Below, piece after piece: positions 11,143 through 22,149 of a stretch of DNA of 64,000 bases; positions within the stretch are counted from its first letter, which is position 1, and each line of letters begins with the position of its first letter. The translations under genes were made by a program, and so were the position numbers. This DNA is from Tiliqua scincoides (Eukaryota > Chordata > Lepidosauria > Squamata > Scincidae): the NCBI RefSeq assembly GCF_035046505.1, contig NC_089829.1, positions 7,939,156 through 8,003,155 on the forward strand. The letters are read 5' to 3'. The notes below the pieces were generated by a model. It was not told where the DNA came from. It made no database searches and saw nothing but the letters and a program-made list of their open reading frames with translations.

Positions 11143-11254
11143 CTGATTCTATATATACAGAATGGATCAAATGACTTGATTCTGTATATAGAATCTGGAT
11201 ATCTGATCCATTGAGCTCTGCACTATTGGTGTGATGTGCTGTAGGTCTCCAAGG

Positions 11255-11460
11255 AAGGGACTGTAGCTTAGTGATGGAGCACCTGCATAGCATGGAAAAG
11301 GTCCCAATTTCAGTCCTTCACATCTGCAGGCAGTGCTGGGGGAAAAGCCCCCTTTGAAATCTTGGATAACTGCTGCCAGTCAGCGTTGACGATACAGAAC
11401 TGAACTAAAACAACCCAAGGGTCGGACTCAGTAGGAGGCAACTTTATGCGTAAGGCCTCA
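11255..11460 (+). repeat. tRNA-derived SINE
   Basis: The head is TAGCTTAGTGATGGAGCACC and the body has CTGCTGCCAGTCAGCGTTGAC, ending with a GGTCGGACTCAGTA...GGCAAC stretch. Other copies lie at 25.43 and 39.65 kb. Confidence 0.7.
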
Positions 11461-11532
11461 GGAGGCATATTACCCAGCCCTGCTCTCTGACTTGCTAGGG
11501 ATTCAATCAGGAACCTTCAAGTGGGTGATCAC

Positions 11533-11737
11533 GGAAGTGCAGTGGGTGGGGAGACAAGTGAGGCAAAGCCTCCCCATCAGAGTCTTTCGAAAAGCGCCAC
11601 TGCCATGTGAGGCACCCAAGCACCCACAACCCATGCGCTTTGCAGGGGCTTGGGCTCCTCACGTGGCAGTAGCGCTTTTCGAATAACTCAGGTGGGGCGG
11701 CTCTGCCTCAACTGCCTCCCCACTCACTCTACTTCCC
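11533..11737. repeat. long foldback (hairpin) element
   Basis: Two arms of about 90 nt pair around a loop near 11622-11647. The inner arms TTCGAAAAGCG (11587-) and CGCTTTTCGAA (11673-) are perfect, and the outer arms GAAGTGCAGTGGGTGGGG and its near-complement at 11719-11736 also match. This may be a foldback transposon remnant or the source of a structured RNA. Confidence 0.75.
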
Positions 11738-12123
11738 TGGTGTGCTCTTACCATTGAACTAGGGGTCTTCCCTTGGGCCTGTCTGAAATGCACCTCCCCC
11801 AATTCCACTGTGTTTTCTGCAGGCTGTGATGTGGGGGACAGTATCAGAAACTTGAGGGAGTGTGCAAAAGTTCACAGTGGTGGTGGCAGACAATCCAACA
11901 TGTGCCTGTTGATCACCATTTTCCCCCAGAATCCTTTGCTGTGTTCTTCCTGGGCAATGTCGGTACAGCCAACAGCTCCACGAATGAGGGCAGCGTTTGG
12001 TTTTTCCCTCCTGGGTAACCACACCCAGCCCAAACACACATGAGATAAGAATCCAGGCTCTGATGTTGGTGCAAGACCTTCCTTGTGTCTTTATTGTTTT
12101 GTATCACGTGGGGTGTCATTTTC

Positions 12124-12211
12124 TAAAGCTGCCCAATTTCATGCTAGCTTACCTGGCAGTAAGTCCCAGTGAGTGGAGTAGGACATACCTCTGAGTAAAC
12201 ATGCATAGGTG
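12124..12211. mobile_element. inverted-repeat element, S form, diverged
   Basis: It contains CAGTAAGTCCCAGTGAG and CTGAGTAAACATGCATAG, the S-form core and right part. Confidence 0.55.
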
Positions 12212-12243
12212 AGGCTCCACACACCTGCATGTTATACAGAGCC

Positions 12244-12460
12244 ATTGCTTCGGATGTCCATGCAGACCAGAATAATATACCACAGGCTGGATCATCAGAT
12301 CAAATTGTCGATCAAGGCCAGCATTCTGCTTTCGGTCATGACCAACTAGAAGCCTCTGGAAGCCTTCAGACCAGGAAAGCAATAGCCCACCCTTGCTGTT
12401 GAGCCTCCCTAGCAACTGGTATTCAAGGTAGACTGCCTCTGAATCTGGAGGGTCCACACA
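12244..12460 (-). repeat. old LINE/CR1-like 3' fragment (tentative)
   Basis: It contains GGCTGGATCATCAGATCAA, CCAGCATTCTGCTTTC and a CTGCCTCTGAATCTGGAGG ending, also seen near 45.9-46.05 kb. It is probably a diverged LINE tail read in reverse. Confidence 0.4.
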
Positions 12461-12537
12461 GCCCTGAAGAGTAGTACTGTAGCCATTAATAGACTTCTGT
12501 TCAATCCCCTTTTAACATCATCTAAGCCAGTGATTTT

Positions 12538-12756
12538 CAACCTTTGTCATCTCAAGGCACACTGACAAGGTACTAAAATTGTCAAGGCACACCATCAGGT
12601 TTTTTTTACCATTGACAAGGCACACCATGCTGTTGGTGGGGGGCTCACATCCCCTAATAGCCCTACTAATAAATGACCCTTCCCCAAACTCCCGTAGCAC
12701 ACCTGCAGACCTTTCGCAGCACACCAGTGTGCCATGGCACTGGTTAAAAATGGCTG
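12538..12756. mobile_element. hAT-type element with perfect 8-bp target duplication
   Basis: Starts CAGTGATTTTCAACC, ends GGTTAAAAATGGCTG, and is flanked by ATCTAAGC at 12530-12537 and 12757-12764. The inside repeats AAGGCACACCATC. A reverse copy is at 42160-42389. Confidence 0.85.
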
Positions 12757-12819
12757 ATCTAAGCTAAAGGTCTTTATCAGATCTACTGTAGTGGCAGCCA
12801 ATTCTATCAATGAATGGAG

Positions 12820-12930
12820 TGTCTGTTCTGTGTCTGTGTGTGTGTGAATGATTTTCTCTGTAAACCGCTTTGAACTTTTTGTTGAAAAGCGGTATATAAA
12901 TACTGTTGTTGTTGTTGTTGTTGAAGAATG
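12820..12930 (+). repeat. SINE/LINE 3' tail with (GTT)n
   Basis: TGTAAACCGCTTTGAAC followed by AAAGCGGTATATAAATACTG and (TTG)n is a 3' tail also seen reversed at 7.44 and 27.03 kb. It lies just beyond the HES5 3' UTR. Confidence 0.6.
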
Positions 12931-13439
12931 ATTCATTGGATACCACAGAGATTTGCATAAGCTGTTTTAATTTTTTCTTTTAAGCGCTGTGCAAACGTTT
13001 CAGAAACACCATCACAGCTTCCAGCGAAGTACACATTCTGTGCATCCCGCGCATCAACTTGACTTCATCCTCCAAGGATGGTACATTGAGAAAGATAATC
13101 TACCATAAAACTTATGGTACCCAAAACACGTAAATACAATTTGTACAGGCCGCCTTTCATAAAAGACTTCATGCAACTTTTCATATATTAGAAAAAATAA
13201 AAACAGCAACAAATAATATACTCAGCACCACGGGCTGTTACTCTCTGTCCTGTGAGGATCCCTAGTCATGTCTCTGCCTTTATAAAAAGCATCCCTGTAC
13301 GATCCCATGCTCACACACTCTACCTTGGAGAGTTGACGGTCCCTGAAGAACATCCTCTACGTACCAGCATCATATGGTGTGACGCTTTTTCACAGCCTTC
13401 TCCATACAACCTACAAATGTTATAGGACTTAACAACAGC

Positions 13440-14315
13440 AGCAATACAAAGGGCAGATTTTTTTATTTTGCAAAAGGGTCTTCTGTGTTTGTGGATGCAG
13501 GTGAGGCGCAGAGGGGTCTACTCTGCCACTGTCATGGGACCTTGGGAACTGTAGTTTGGGAAGGATGCCCAGGCTTCTTGGTGAGCCAAGAAAAACTACA
13601 ACTCCTAAGGCTTGCAGACTAGTTGAAACAATGCCATTGAGGGCTCAATCCTAACCCCTTACGTCAATGCAGCTCTGTGGTAAGGGAACAAACATTCCCT
13701 TACTTTGAGGAGGCCTCTGTGAATGACACCCAACTGCAGGATGCAGCACATGTCCCATTGGCTCTGCTATGCCAGTGCTGGAAAGCACTGACATAAGGGG
13801 TTAGGATTGCGCCCTTAGTTATGCACAATCAGTGGCTATAGAAAGGGAATATTCCCTACTTTCATCTGCTCTGGTTGAAAGGCAGGCACCCAAAACACAA
13901 AGACCCTTTTGCAAAACAATCAGCCCAAACTTCTTAGAAGTTAACTCGTTTGCAAAACAAACAAAATCAAGCCCCCTCCCCCCCCCAAAAAAAATCTCAT
14001 GTGCAAGACTTCTTCCTTACCCCTTCCAATAAGAATAAAACCTTAACAAGGTTAACATGAGTTGGTGTCCCTCTTGGAACAGTGACCCCAAATGTGAGGC
14101 TTACTCTGGCCCACTCTTTTAAGAATGGCTTTCTCTCTGCAGGGCAAGAGAACCGAACGTCACCTTTCTGCAAGAAAGTGGCACACGACAACCACGTGTC
14201 GTATTGGCGGGCGAATTGATTCCCTACTGGTGAGAGAAGCAATGAAGATTTGGCCATCAAATCTCCCATTCCTCTGGGATGTCTGACGAGTGTCCCAACT
14301 CAAAGTCCTCCTTCG
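13440..14315 (-). other. HES5 3' UTR (inferred)
   Basis: A minus-strand AATAAA signal lies at 13462-13467, about 850 bp past the stop. An L-form element (13641-13814) sits inside. An alternative signal ATTAAA occurs at 12964-12969, so a longer 3' UTR is possible. Confidence 0.5.
13641..13814. mobile_element. inverted-repeat element, L form, in HES5 3' UTR
   Basis: Ends are GGGCTCAATCCTAACCCC and GGGGTTAGGATTGCGCCC, flanked by TGA and TTA. The core is AAACATTCCCTTACTTTGAG. Confidence 0.85.
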
Positions 14316-15176
14316 CTACCACGGCCTCCACAGTTTGCAGGCCGGCTTCAAGGGAGCTTTCAGTGGCGATGCCTTCTGGAGAGGAGAGGAAGGGCAAGGA
14401 GGCAAAACGCCCTTGGATGCTGCAGCCCAAGGCTTCTGGAAGTGACTCAAGAGCTTGGTCTGGGTTTCGGCGCTGGATGAGTGGATGGCCAGGAACTGCA
14501 GAGTCTCCTTCAGGCAGGAGGAATAACCTTTGCTGTATTCCTGGGTGATGCTTGCAGAAGAGGATACCACTGCTGTGAAGAAAGGGAGATGGGATTTAGA
14601 GACGAGGTTGGCCCAAGCAGAATTTGGATTCGCGATAACAGGCAAAGACAATTTAAAGAGCAGATTGAAGCCACAGCCTGTGGTTCTGTAAGAAGTGGCC
14701 AGGATCTCTAACCCAACCCCCGACGCCCTCATCAGACTACAGTACCCAAGAGTCATGCCAGTTTCACGGCACAAACCGCGAACCAGTCCATCATTTAGAT
14801 AAGACAACAGTCAAGACCAGCACTTACTTTGGCTGTATTTCAGGTAGCTCACGGTCATCTCCAGAACATCGGCTTTTTCCAACTTGGAGTTGGGCTGATG
14901 CCTCTGGAACTCCTTTTCCAGGAGCTGTTTAAGTTGTTCAATGCTGCTGTTGATGCGGTCACGCCGGAGCTTCTCCACCATGGGCTTGTGCAGCTGCAAG
15001 GCGAGAGAGAAAGCAACAACCCAAAGTTAATCACCTCTTTTCTTTGGCTGGTGCATATTCTCCAGTGGTGTGTGGGCAGGATTGGGAACCCCCAGTGGAA
15101 TCCTAGAGATACTTACTCGGTTCTTATCTCTGGAGGCCTGGATTTCCAAAGTGAGCGCATGAACTCCGGGTGCCAT
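14316..15176 (-). CDS. HES5: HES5 (bHLH-Orange-WRPW Notch-target repressor), 3 exons, 160 aa
   Basis: Exons are 15117-15176, 14828-14993 and 14316-14572, with GT/AG introns of 123 and 255 bp; the joined frame is 483 bp. Exon 1 gives [20 protein letters not shown]. Exon 2 gives the basic region with the HES-type proline ([20 protein letters not shown], residues 22-41) and the helix-loop-helix ([20 protein letters not shown]). Exon 3 holds the Orange domain ([20 protein letters not shown], residue 87 on) and ends [10 protein letters not shown] then TAG. WRPW recruits Groucho/TLE co-repressors; the basic region binds N-box/E-box DNA. Human HES5 is about 166 aa, shares the SYLK and C-terminal PAC-LWRPW features, and lies next to PANK4 on the same strand, so this is taken as the orthologue. 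The basic region reads EKLRR where the two paralogues have EKMRR. Confidence 0.96.
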
Positions 15177-15251
15177 GGTTCAAGCAGAGAACCAGTGACT
15201 GGTTTGGCTCTGGTGATGTGTTGTGTGCCAAAGGGAGCCATCCAGGGCCTC

Positions 15252-15324
15252 TATTTATACCTCTGAGCTGCATACAAATGTTGAGATTCAAAGACTCTTG
15301 GAGTTTCCCACACTCCTGGCCAAT
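15252..15324 (-). promoter_or_regulatory. HES5 proximal promoter: ATTGG, RBPJ site, TATA box
   Basis: On the minus strand in order: ATTGG (15320-15324), TGTGGGAAAC with core TGTGGGAA (15305-15312) and TATAAATA (15252-15259), about 76 bp before the ATG. TGTGGGAA is the consensus site for RBPJ/CSL, the DNA-binding partner of the Notch intracellular domain. The same order is present at the other two HES genes. Confidence 0.85.
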
Positions 15325-15480
15325 CCAGGCGCTCCTCCAGGACAAAAGGGGAGGCATCTATTACAGCATGGTAAATTGACTGTAAATTGCTTGGGGATAA
15401 TACCCTGCTCCCCAAGGAGCAGGTGGACAGGGGAGCAGGGGTCACAATAGAGGCTGGCCTCAGGAAGGATGGGATGGGAA

Positions 15481-15531
15481 CGTGGGAAAGACTTGGCGCC
15501 CATTATTGTACAGCTCGGGGGCCTGACGTCA
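15481..15531. promoter_or_regulatory. HES5 upstream module: inverted RBPJ site and CRE
   Basis: CGTGGGAA (15481-15488) is a second RBPJ-type site in the opposite orientation, followed by GACTTGGCGCCC, which resembles the upstream blocks of the other HES genes. A perfect CRE palindrome TGACGTCA lies at 15524-15531. Confidence 0.65.
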
Positions 15532-15539
15532 CGAGCGTC

Positions 15540-16340
15540 AACATCTCAATATGTTGCCTTTTCCCAGGCTGCACCAACATAGAACACAGGAGGCCGAAGC
15601 TGAGGAAGGTGGGGGGGGGGAGAAGTCTTCCTCCCTCCTCCCCCTTCCCTCTTTCCATCTTGCCTGTCCCTTCAAGGGGGGGAGGATCCAAATTAAATCG
15701 CCTAAGACCTTTTCATTGACATTAAAGTGTGCTTAAATGAATACAGTGTGGGTCAATTTTCAGAGGTCAGCCACCAAATTTCAAAACAAGAAACATATGT
15801 TCGGGGGGGGAGCATGGAGGGGGTGTTTGTGGGAGGGCAGTTTGGAGGAAATAACAGTCTAAAAATCCCATTCTCTTCTACCTACTCCCTGCCTCCATTT
15901 TTTTGATTGGCCAAACAATTATAAAAATGATATCCGTTTGCTCCCCGCCCCCCCCCCCCCGCACTGAAAGATTTTGTGTAAATTTAAGTGCATGCTCTTT
16001 AGGGATGGGTGGGTAAAGGAGCATTGCCTGCATATTGATTATATTGATCACATATGGATAGGAATATTTGTCTTTCTGTGAAGCTTCTGGGAAAGGGTAG
16101 AAATGCACCAGAGTGCTGTGCAGCACCTAGCACATGGAGGGCGCTAATGATTGATGATGATGATGATGATGATGATAAATAACTGTGGATGGGGAGAAGA
16201 TAAAGGAAAACCGCAGCACAGATTGTCCAGAAGAAGAAAGACGCTATTTAGGATGTGCCCAGACTCCAATGCCTTCTCCTGCAAATTCTTAGGGGACTGC
16301 TATATCAGCATACCGATTGATCGTACTGGGAGAGCCTGTA
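15540..16340. other. intergenic, no gene seen
   Basis: A (GAT)n microsatellite at 16150-16178 and G/C homopolymers near 15612, 15804 and 15950 are all that is recognised. Confidence 0.5.
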
Positions 16341-16344
16341 TGGT

Positions 16345-16465
16345 GATATAGTCACGAGCAGCATGTTTGGACTGAAGAGTCCTGGATTCGAATCCTCTTC
16401 AGTTACAAATCTCACTTGGTAATCTTGGACTGGTCACTCAGTCTGTGAAGATGCAGATGGGAAGA
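16345..16465 (+). repeat. tRNA-derived SINE fragment
   Basis: It has GACTGAAGAGTCCTGG then GATTCGAATCCTC, a pol III B-box-like motif, and a body with GACTGGTCACTCAG. A CR1 element follows. Confidence 0.5.
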
Positions 16466-16478
16466 AGACCCATTTAGT

Positions 16479-17013
16479 TAAGAACATAAGAACAGCCCCA
16501 CTGGATCAGGCCATAGGCCCATCTAGTCCAGCTTCCTGTATCTCACAGTGGCCCACCAAATGCCCCAGGGAGCACACCAGATAACAAGAGACCTCATCCT
16601 GGTGCCCTCCCTTGCATCTGGCATTCTGACTTAACCCATTTCTAAAATCAGGAGGTTGCGCATACACATCATGGCTTATACCCCATAATGGATTTTTCCT
16701 CCAGAAACTCGTCCAATCCCCTTTTAAAGGCGTCTAGGCTAGACGCCAATACCACATCCTGTGGCAAGGAGTTCCACAGACCGACCACACGCTGAGTAAA
16801 GAAATATTTTCTTTTGTCTGTCCTAACCCGCCCAACACTCAATTTTAGTGGATGTCCCCTGGTTCTGGTATTATGTGAGAGTGTAAAGAGCATCTCCCTA
16901 TCCACTCTGTCCATTCCCTGCATAATTTTGTATGTCTCAATCATGTCCCCCCTCAAGCGTCTCTTTTCTAGGCTGAAGAGGCCCAAACGCCGTAGCCTTT
17001 CCTCGTAAGGAAA
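16479..17013 (-). mobile_element. CR1 LINE, 5'-truncated
   Basis: The minus strand encodes the CR1 ORF2 C-terminus ([39 protein letters not shown]) followed by the 3' UTR and the tail read here as AAGAACATAAGAACAGCCCC. It is close in sequence to the copies at 6.7 and 35 kb, so it is fairly young. Confidence 0.9.
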
Positions 17014-17124
17014 GTTCACACTGGACTCTTTGGGGAAAGGGTAAGATAAAAACGGACAGTGACAATAAATATTTCTCCTCCTCCCCATAAAGGTATCCGA
17101 TGAAAAAGAGTTCTGTATAACAGA

Positions 17125-17214
17125 GGGCACAATCCTAACCAGCTCTTCTCAAAAGTAAGTCCTATTTAGTTCAATGGGGTTTACTCTCAGGAAAGTGTGG
17201 TTAGGATTGCAGCC
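17125..17214. mobile_element. inverted-repeat element, S form
   Basis: Ends are GGGCACAATCCTAACC and GGTTAGGATTGCAGCC, with core AAGTAAGTCC. Confidence 0.8.
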
Positions 17215-17519
17215 AAAGAAACCTGCATTCCTACACCCTACACAGGCTGCTCCAACTTCATGTTGCCTGAAGAATTCTGTGTGACCCTAAAGCTTGCACA
17301 CACTGAACCCCACAGAGTGCTGGGCAAGGAGTGGGAAGAGGCTGAGCTGGAACTCCCTATGTGCTCAAGAAGCTCACAGGCTACTCACTACCAGGAGTCA
17401 CAACCCATCCCTGTTCATTACTCACTACCACTCACAGGCTACTCAATCTAAGCTACTTCATCGAGTAGGGAGAATAATGATGTACAGTATACTATTCCGA
17501 GCTCCTGGAGAGAGATTAA

Positions 17520-17700
17520 GGGCGCAGCCCTAACCAACTTTCCAGCACCAAGTTAAGGGCAGTGCAGCTCCGAGGTAAGGGAACAAACATTCCCTAACCT
17601 TGAGGAAGCCTCCGTGACTGCCCCCCCCAACTGCAGGATGCAGTACATGCCCCATTGGTACAGCTGTGTCAGTACTGGAAAGTTGGTTAGGATTTGGGCC
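17520..17700. mobile_element. inverted-repeat element, L form, TTAA-flanked
   Basis: Ends are GGGCGCAGCCCTAACC and GGTTAGGATTTGGGCC. Flanking bases are ATTAA and TTAAT, consistent with a TTA/TAA-containing target. Confidence 0.8.
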
Positions 17701-17929
17701 TTAATGAACTAAAAATCTATCGATTTGCACCCCTTTCCGGAACAAGGAATTGCTTTGGATTTGAAAAGGGTTTGGAATTTCAATTGCTGGCGTCTCTAGG
17801 TACAGCTGGGAACGGCCCCTGCCTGAAAACCTGGAGAGCTGCTGCCAGTCAGGGTTGACAATGCTGAATTGGCTGGACCAAGAGTCAGACTCCGGAGGAA
17901 GCAGCTGTGTATGCTTGAGACACCAGTTC

Positions 17930-18639
17930 TGAATTCTACATGAATGCTGCTGGTGCTGGTGAGTGGGGGGCGGGGGGTGGTTGAGGAAAGGAAACATGGG
18001 TCAGGTGTATAGTTTGGGAGTGTGTGAAATGACATGAGTGGTTGGCGGCCAGGGCTGAACAGCAGCCACACAAGGGCTGGAGGGGGTTCCCCTTCCTTTG
18101 CAAGAGCATTCTCCCCCCTCGCCCACCCCGCAGAGTGTTGGTCAGATGGTGGAAGAGGCTTCAGCTCCCTTCTCAGGCACACGCCTTTTGTCGACAGTTT
18201 AACAGCGTGAATGGGGCAGTGTGTGGGAAAGGCAGATTTGTGGGCTCACACCATCGGAGGTGAATGGTGAACCAGGCAGCCAGGCCCCAAAGAGCAGTCT
18301 CTTTGCGGAGGGGTGGGGGTGACTCTGCTTCTCTCCCACCCTCCCTCATGCTTTTCAGATCTCTTCCCCACCCCACCCCGCCCGCTCCCTCCCATGGCCA
18401 TGAAAGCAACTTGCCTGGTCTTTTCCATCTGGTGGTAGTTAATTCCTGTAAAAAGAGAGGTGCCGGGGTTCAAGGCTGAAATATTGAGAAATATGCCTTT
18501 TAACCCCAGCAGCGTACAGGTTCACTGTGCATGTGTTATGGTGAAGGGAATGAACTCTGCGTATGCTCTGTGGCACTTTGTTCTTGTGTGTAATGAAACG
18601 GCATGTGGCATTAAAAAAAAATAAGCTTCTGGGGCTAAG

Positions 18640-18640
<1 letters not shown>
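17930..18640. other. intergenic, no gene seen
   Basis: No coding signal. An isolated TGTGTGGGAAAGG, an RBPJ-like core, lies at about 18220. Confidence 0.45.
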
Positions 18641-19135
<495 letters not shown>

Positions 19136-19221
19136 CTCCCCACACTCCATTTACAGACGCTTAAGAACGCTTACGCTGAGTGGGGAAGCCCCCCCCCCAA
19201 ACGCCAGCTCTTTGGTGTCAA

Positions 19222-19485
19222 GGAGCGTCCCGTTCCCAGTGTCAAAGGACCAGGAAGAATGTGGATCGATCAACCCGGTCCCTGGGAAAGTGAACGGCTC
19301 CAGATGGTCTATTGGGACAGGAATTGCTGGAAGCCACAAAAGGGATTCTGGCAGCGGCACTAATGGGCCCTGTAACCAGGCACACGTCCTTTGTCCTTCC
19401 CCTGAATGTCCTCAATGGGCAAGAAAGTGTGGGAAACACCAAGAAACCCAGCCCCACACTCTGAGGTTAATAGGGACATTGTCAG
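19222..19485 (+). pseudogene. orphan HES5-type promoter (relic), plus orientation
   Basis: TGTGGGAA lies at 19428-19435 in AAGTGTGGGAAAC, followed by an A-rich CCAAGAAACCCAGCCCCACA block that lines up with the promoter of the third HES gene at 47178-47210 (CCAGCAAAGCCCAGACCCACA). A TTAATAGGG near 19468 sits where TATAAATAT would be expected. GGAGCGTCCCGTTCCCAG (19222-19239) resembles the upstream module at 46991-47011. No HES exon is recognised downstream. It may be a lost paralogue or a retained enhancer. Confidence 0.55.
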
Positions 19486-19489
19486 AGCA

Positions 19490-20140
19490 GTCTGCCTGGC
19501 CTGTGGGATCAACAGAACAAATATCCTTCTTCCCCCCCCCCCCCGATTCCTGCGAGAGAGGCCACTGCCAAAGGAAGGAGGGGACATCCCATGTTAGAGT
19601 CAATTTCGAGTAAAACTTCTTGGCTGCGTACAGTTGAGAAATTATTGTTAGTAATTTTATTTAATAATTTTCTTATTCTTATTTGTCACAGCCCAACTGA
19701 TGGTGGCGGGTGTTTTCTAAATATCAAGTCCTTCCCAAGGACTTAGGATATTTAGAAACATATAATCACAGAGTTGGAAGGGACCTTATAGGTCATCTAG
19801 TCCAACCCCTGCCTTTAGAGATACAGTATTTGTGTTAAATATGTGCAGTTCCTAGTAGAGCTGCTTTTTGCAGGCCATACGTGGTAATTTTATTTATGCT
19901 TAAGGTATGCAGGTGTTTTCCCACATTTTTCAGTACGGTGCCGCAAGGGTCCACTATTATTATGAATAATAACAGCACAACCACAATAACAGCAACAACT
20001 ACTACCACTAGTACTACTACTAAGTAAGTAAGCAAAGAAACAATAAATAAATAACACCATCAATATGCACAGTGCATTACTCAGTGAGAGGACAGGACCC
20101 TGCCCCCAAGAGGCTTGCAATCTAGATAGGTCTACAGACA
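19490..20140. other. intergenic, no gene seen
   Basis: A short CR1-like or SINE-like piece may lie near 19760-19810 (AATCACAGAGTTGGAAGGGA). Simple (ATA/ACA)n sequence is present around 19960-20040. Nothing codes. Confidence 0.45.
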
Positions 20141-20146
20141 GTAACT

Positions 20147-20285
20147 ATGGTTGGCAACCTTCAGTCTCGAAAGACTATGGTATAAGCCTACAGCACCTGG
20201 TATTCCCTGGCGGTCTCCCATCCAAGTATTAACCAGGCCTGACCCTGCTTAGCTTCTGAGATCAGATGACATCAGGCATGTGCAG
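20147..20285 (-). mobile_element. 5S rRNA-derived SINE, reverse, head-truncated
   Basis: The minus strand carries the 3' two-thirds of 5S rRNA (GCTAAGCAGGGTCAGGCCTG, ACTTGGATGGGAGACCGCC with changes), then the tail ATACCATAGTCTTTCGAGAC and TGAAGGTTGCCAACC. The tail matches the 3' end of the LINE at 27.73 kb. Confidence 0.85.
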
Positions 20286-20434
20286 GAGGAAGAGATAAAC
20301 CAGGGAAGGATATCTGATCATCACACAGCACAGCCCTCTGAGTGCTGACACAGAAGTAAGTCCCACTGTGTGTGGGACTTACTTCCTGGATAGCAGCCTC
20401 AGAGTGTGGCTTGCTTCTCGGATAGGAGCCTCAG

Positions 20435-20616
20435 AGCCCAATCCTATGCACAACTACTCAGAAATAAGTTCCATTATGGTCAATGGGACTTACTTCCAGG
20501 TGAGTGTGGATAGGATTGTAGCCACAGGCTGCAATCTTATCCACACTCACCTGGGAGTAAGCCCTATTGACTATAATGAGACTTATATCTGAGCAGGCAT
20601 GCGTAGGATTGCACCC
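20435..20616. mobile_element. two S-form inverted-repeat elements side by side
   Basis: 20435-20523 runs GCCCAATCCTATGC to GGATAGGATTGTAGCC and 20527-20616 runs GGCTGCAATCTTATCC to TAGGATTGCACCC. They are in opposite orientation, so the pair is itself a rough inverted repeat. A decayed third piece lies near 20665-20755. Confidence 0.75.
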
Positions 20617-21084
20617 ACAGTTGAATGTGTTTAAGCTTCACAACCGCAAGGAAAGTGGACTAAGAGTGCAAGTCTTGGCATGTCTACTCAGAAGAAAACT
20701 CCATTAAATTCAATGGGACAGTCCTAGGTAAGGCTGCATTAGGTTTTCAGCCTGTATGAATGGTATAATGTATGATCATGATGCTGCAGCTAACAGCAGG
20801 GCTGGCCCAAGCCCTCTTAATGCCTGCCAGATGCTGGCCCCCTTACTTGATGATGTAGCAGCCTTGGCTCCTCCCACTCTTCTATGTTCTAGCTCACCAC
20901 TCTCCTCCCCTGCACATTTCTCTTCCTCTCCGTCCCCATTTCCATGTACAATTCAGGGAATGGGAGGAGGAGGAAAAATGGAGTCAAGAGATAGGTGAAC
21001 AGAGCTAGATGCCCTCACCAATCTACTACCTTAGGCAACCTCCTCAGTTGGCCTCATGGATGGGCCAGCCCTGGCTAAGAGACT

Positions 21085-21240
21085 GAGCAATGAATCCAGA
21101 TTCCTTGGGTTCAACTCTGCCACAAACTCATTAGAATGCCTCTCAACCTCTACTTAACATACTTTGCAGGGTTGTCGTACAGATTGCTTTAAGATAATAG
21201 AAAACACGAACTGCTTGCAGATTACAAAAGTGCAAAACAA
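21085..21240 (+). repeat. SINE-like fragment
   Basis: It contains GGGTTCAACTCTGCCACAAAC and a GCAGGGTTGTCGTACAGAT stretch, resembling the MIR/CORE-type body. Confidence 0.4.
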
Positions 21241-21324
21241 ATGCTAAAGTACCGATCCAGTACCCATCCTATTTGGTAGTGTCTGATAAGGCTTATCGTC
21301 TTCCCCAAATTTGCCTTCTCCTTT

Positions 21325-21600
21325 ATCAAAGACTTCGAGGCTATTGGCCATCAACCACATCCTGTGGCAGAGAGTACCACAGGATTAAATCTGTGCTGGG
21401 TGAAGAAGCGCCACCTTTTGTCTGTTCTGAATGTCCTGCCACTTAGTTTCATCTTATGATGCCCTGCCTCTGGTTCTAGTTTTGTTCTGTGCCCACTTTT
21501 TTCCATATCATGCATAATTTTATTTATTTATTTCATTTATTAAATTTTTATTGGTAGACCTGTACTCCTCCATGAACTGGTCCAATCTCCTTTAAAATTC
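21325..21600 (-). repeat. old CR1 LINE fragment
   Basis: Segments such as CATCCTGTGGCAGAGAGTAC, TTTTGTCTGTTCTGAATGTC and GAACTGGTCCAATCTCC parallel the CR1 ORF2 end at 16.7 kb with many changes; an AT-rich insert splits it. Confidence 0.6.
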
Positions 21601-21702
21601 ATCTAACCCTGTAATATAATTATATATAATATAATTATTGTAATATAATTTTATATTATTTATTTTAGATTTTTAAAAATTAAAATACATTTATTATTGA
21701 AT

Positions 21703-22129
21703 ATAACAACAACAACAAAGTATTTATATACTGCCTTTCTGGTCATCCGATTACTCCTCTGAACTATATTCAAGGCGGTTTACATAGGCAGGTGTTTCTA
21801 AATCCCTCAAGGGGATTTTTACAATCATGGAGGTTCTCTCTTTCACGAACCAACATTTCAGAATGGATCTTCCTGGTTTGGTCTCACTTCTGGCCTCCAG
21901 TTCTCCCAGGTAGGCTGACAAGCAGCTCCATCTCTCATATGGAGGGCAGCCAAGATGCTTCTTGCTCACACCAAGAGCAGGTGGAATCACTCAGCTGGGC
22001 TTGTCAGCTGCTTCAAGGTCTCGCCATTCTCAGCCGTTCAGGGAGCTGCCGGTGTCCTCGAACTGGCGACCTTCTGATGTTATCTTCAGGCTAACTGAGG
22101 CTCTACCCTCTGGACAGACCTCCTGCCCA
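21703..22129 (-). repeat. tRNA-derived SINE with GGTAGAGCCTC head (copy 1 of 4)
   Basis: Read on the minus strand: GGCAGGAGGTCTG head, GGGTAGAGCCTCAG A-box region, TCGCCAGTTCGAGG B-box region, and a tail AGTATATAAATACTTTGTTG-like sequence with (GTT)n. Other copies are at 56240, 60610 and 62330. Confidence 0.75.
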
Positions 22130-22149
22130 GCCTAATATCAATAATAGGT

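Noticed and set aside
18215-18240. TGTGTGGGAAAGG, an RBPJ-like core
   Set aside because: No ATTGG, TATA-like box or second block nearby; a single 8-bp core is expected by chance in 64 kb.
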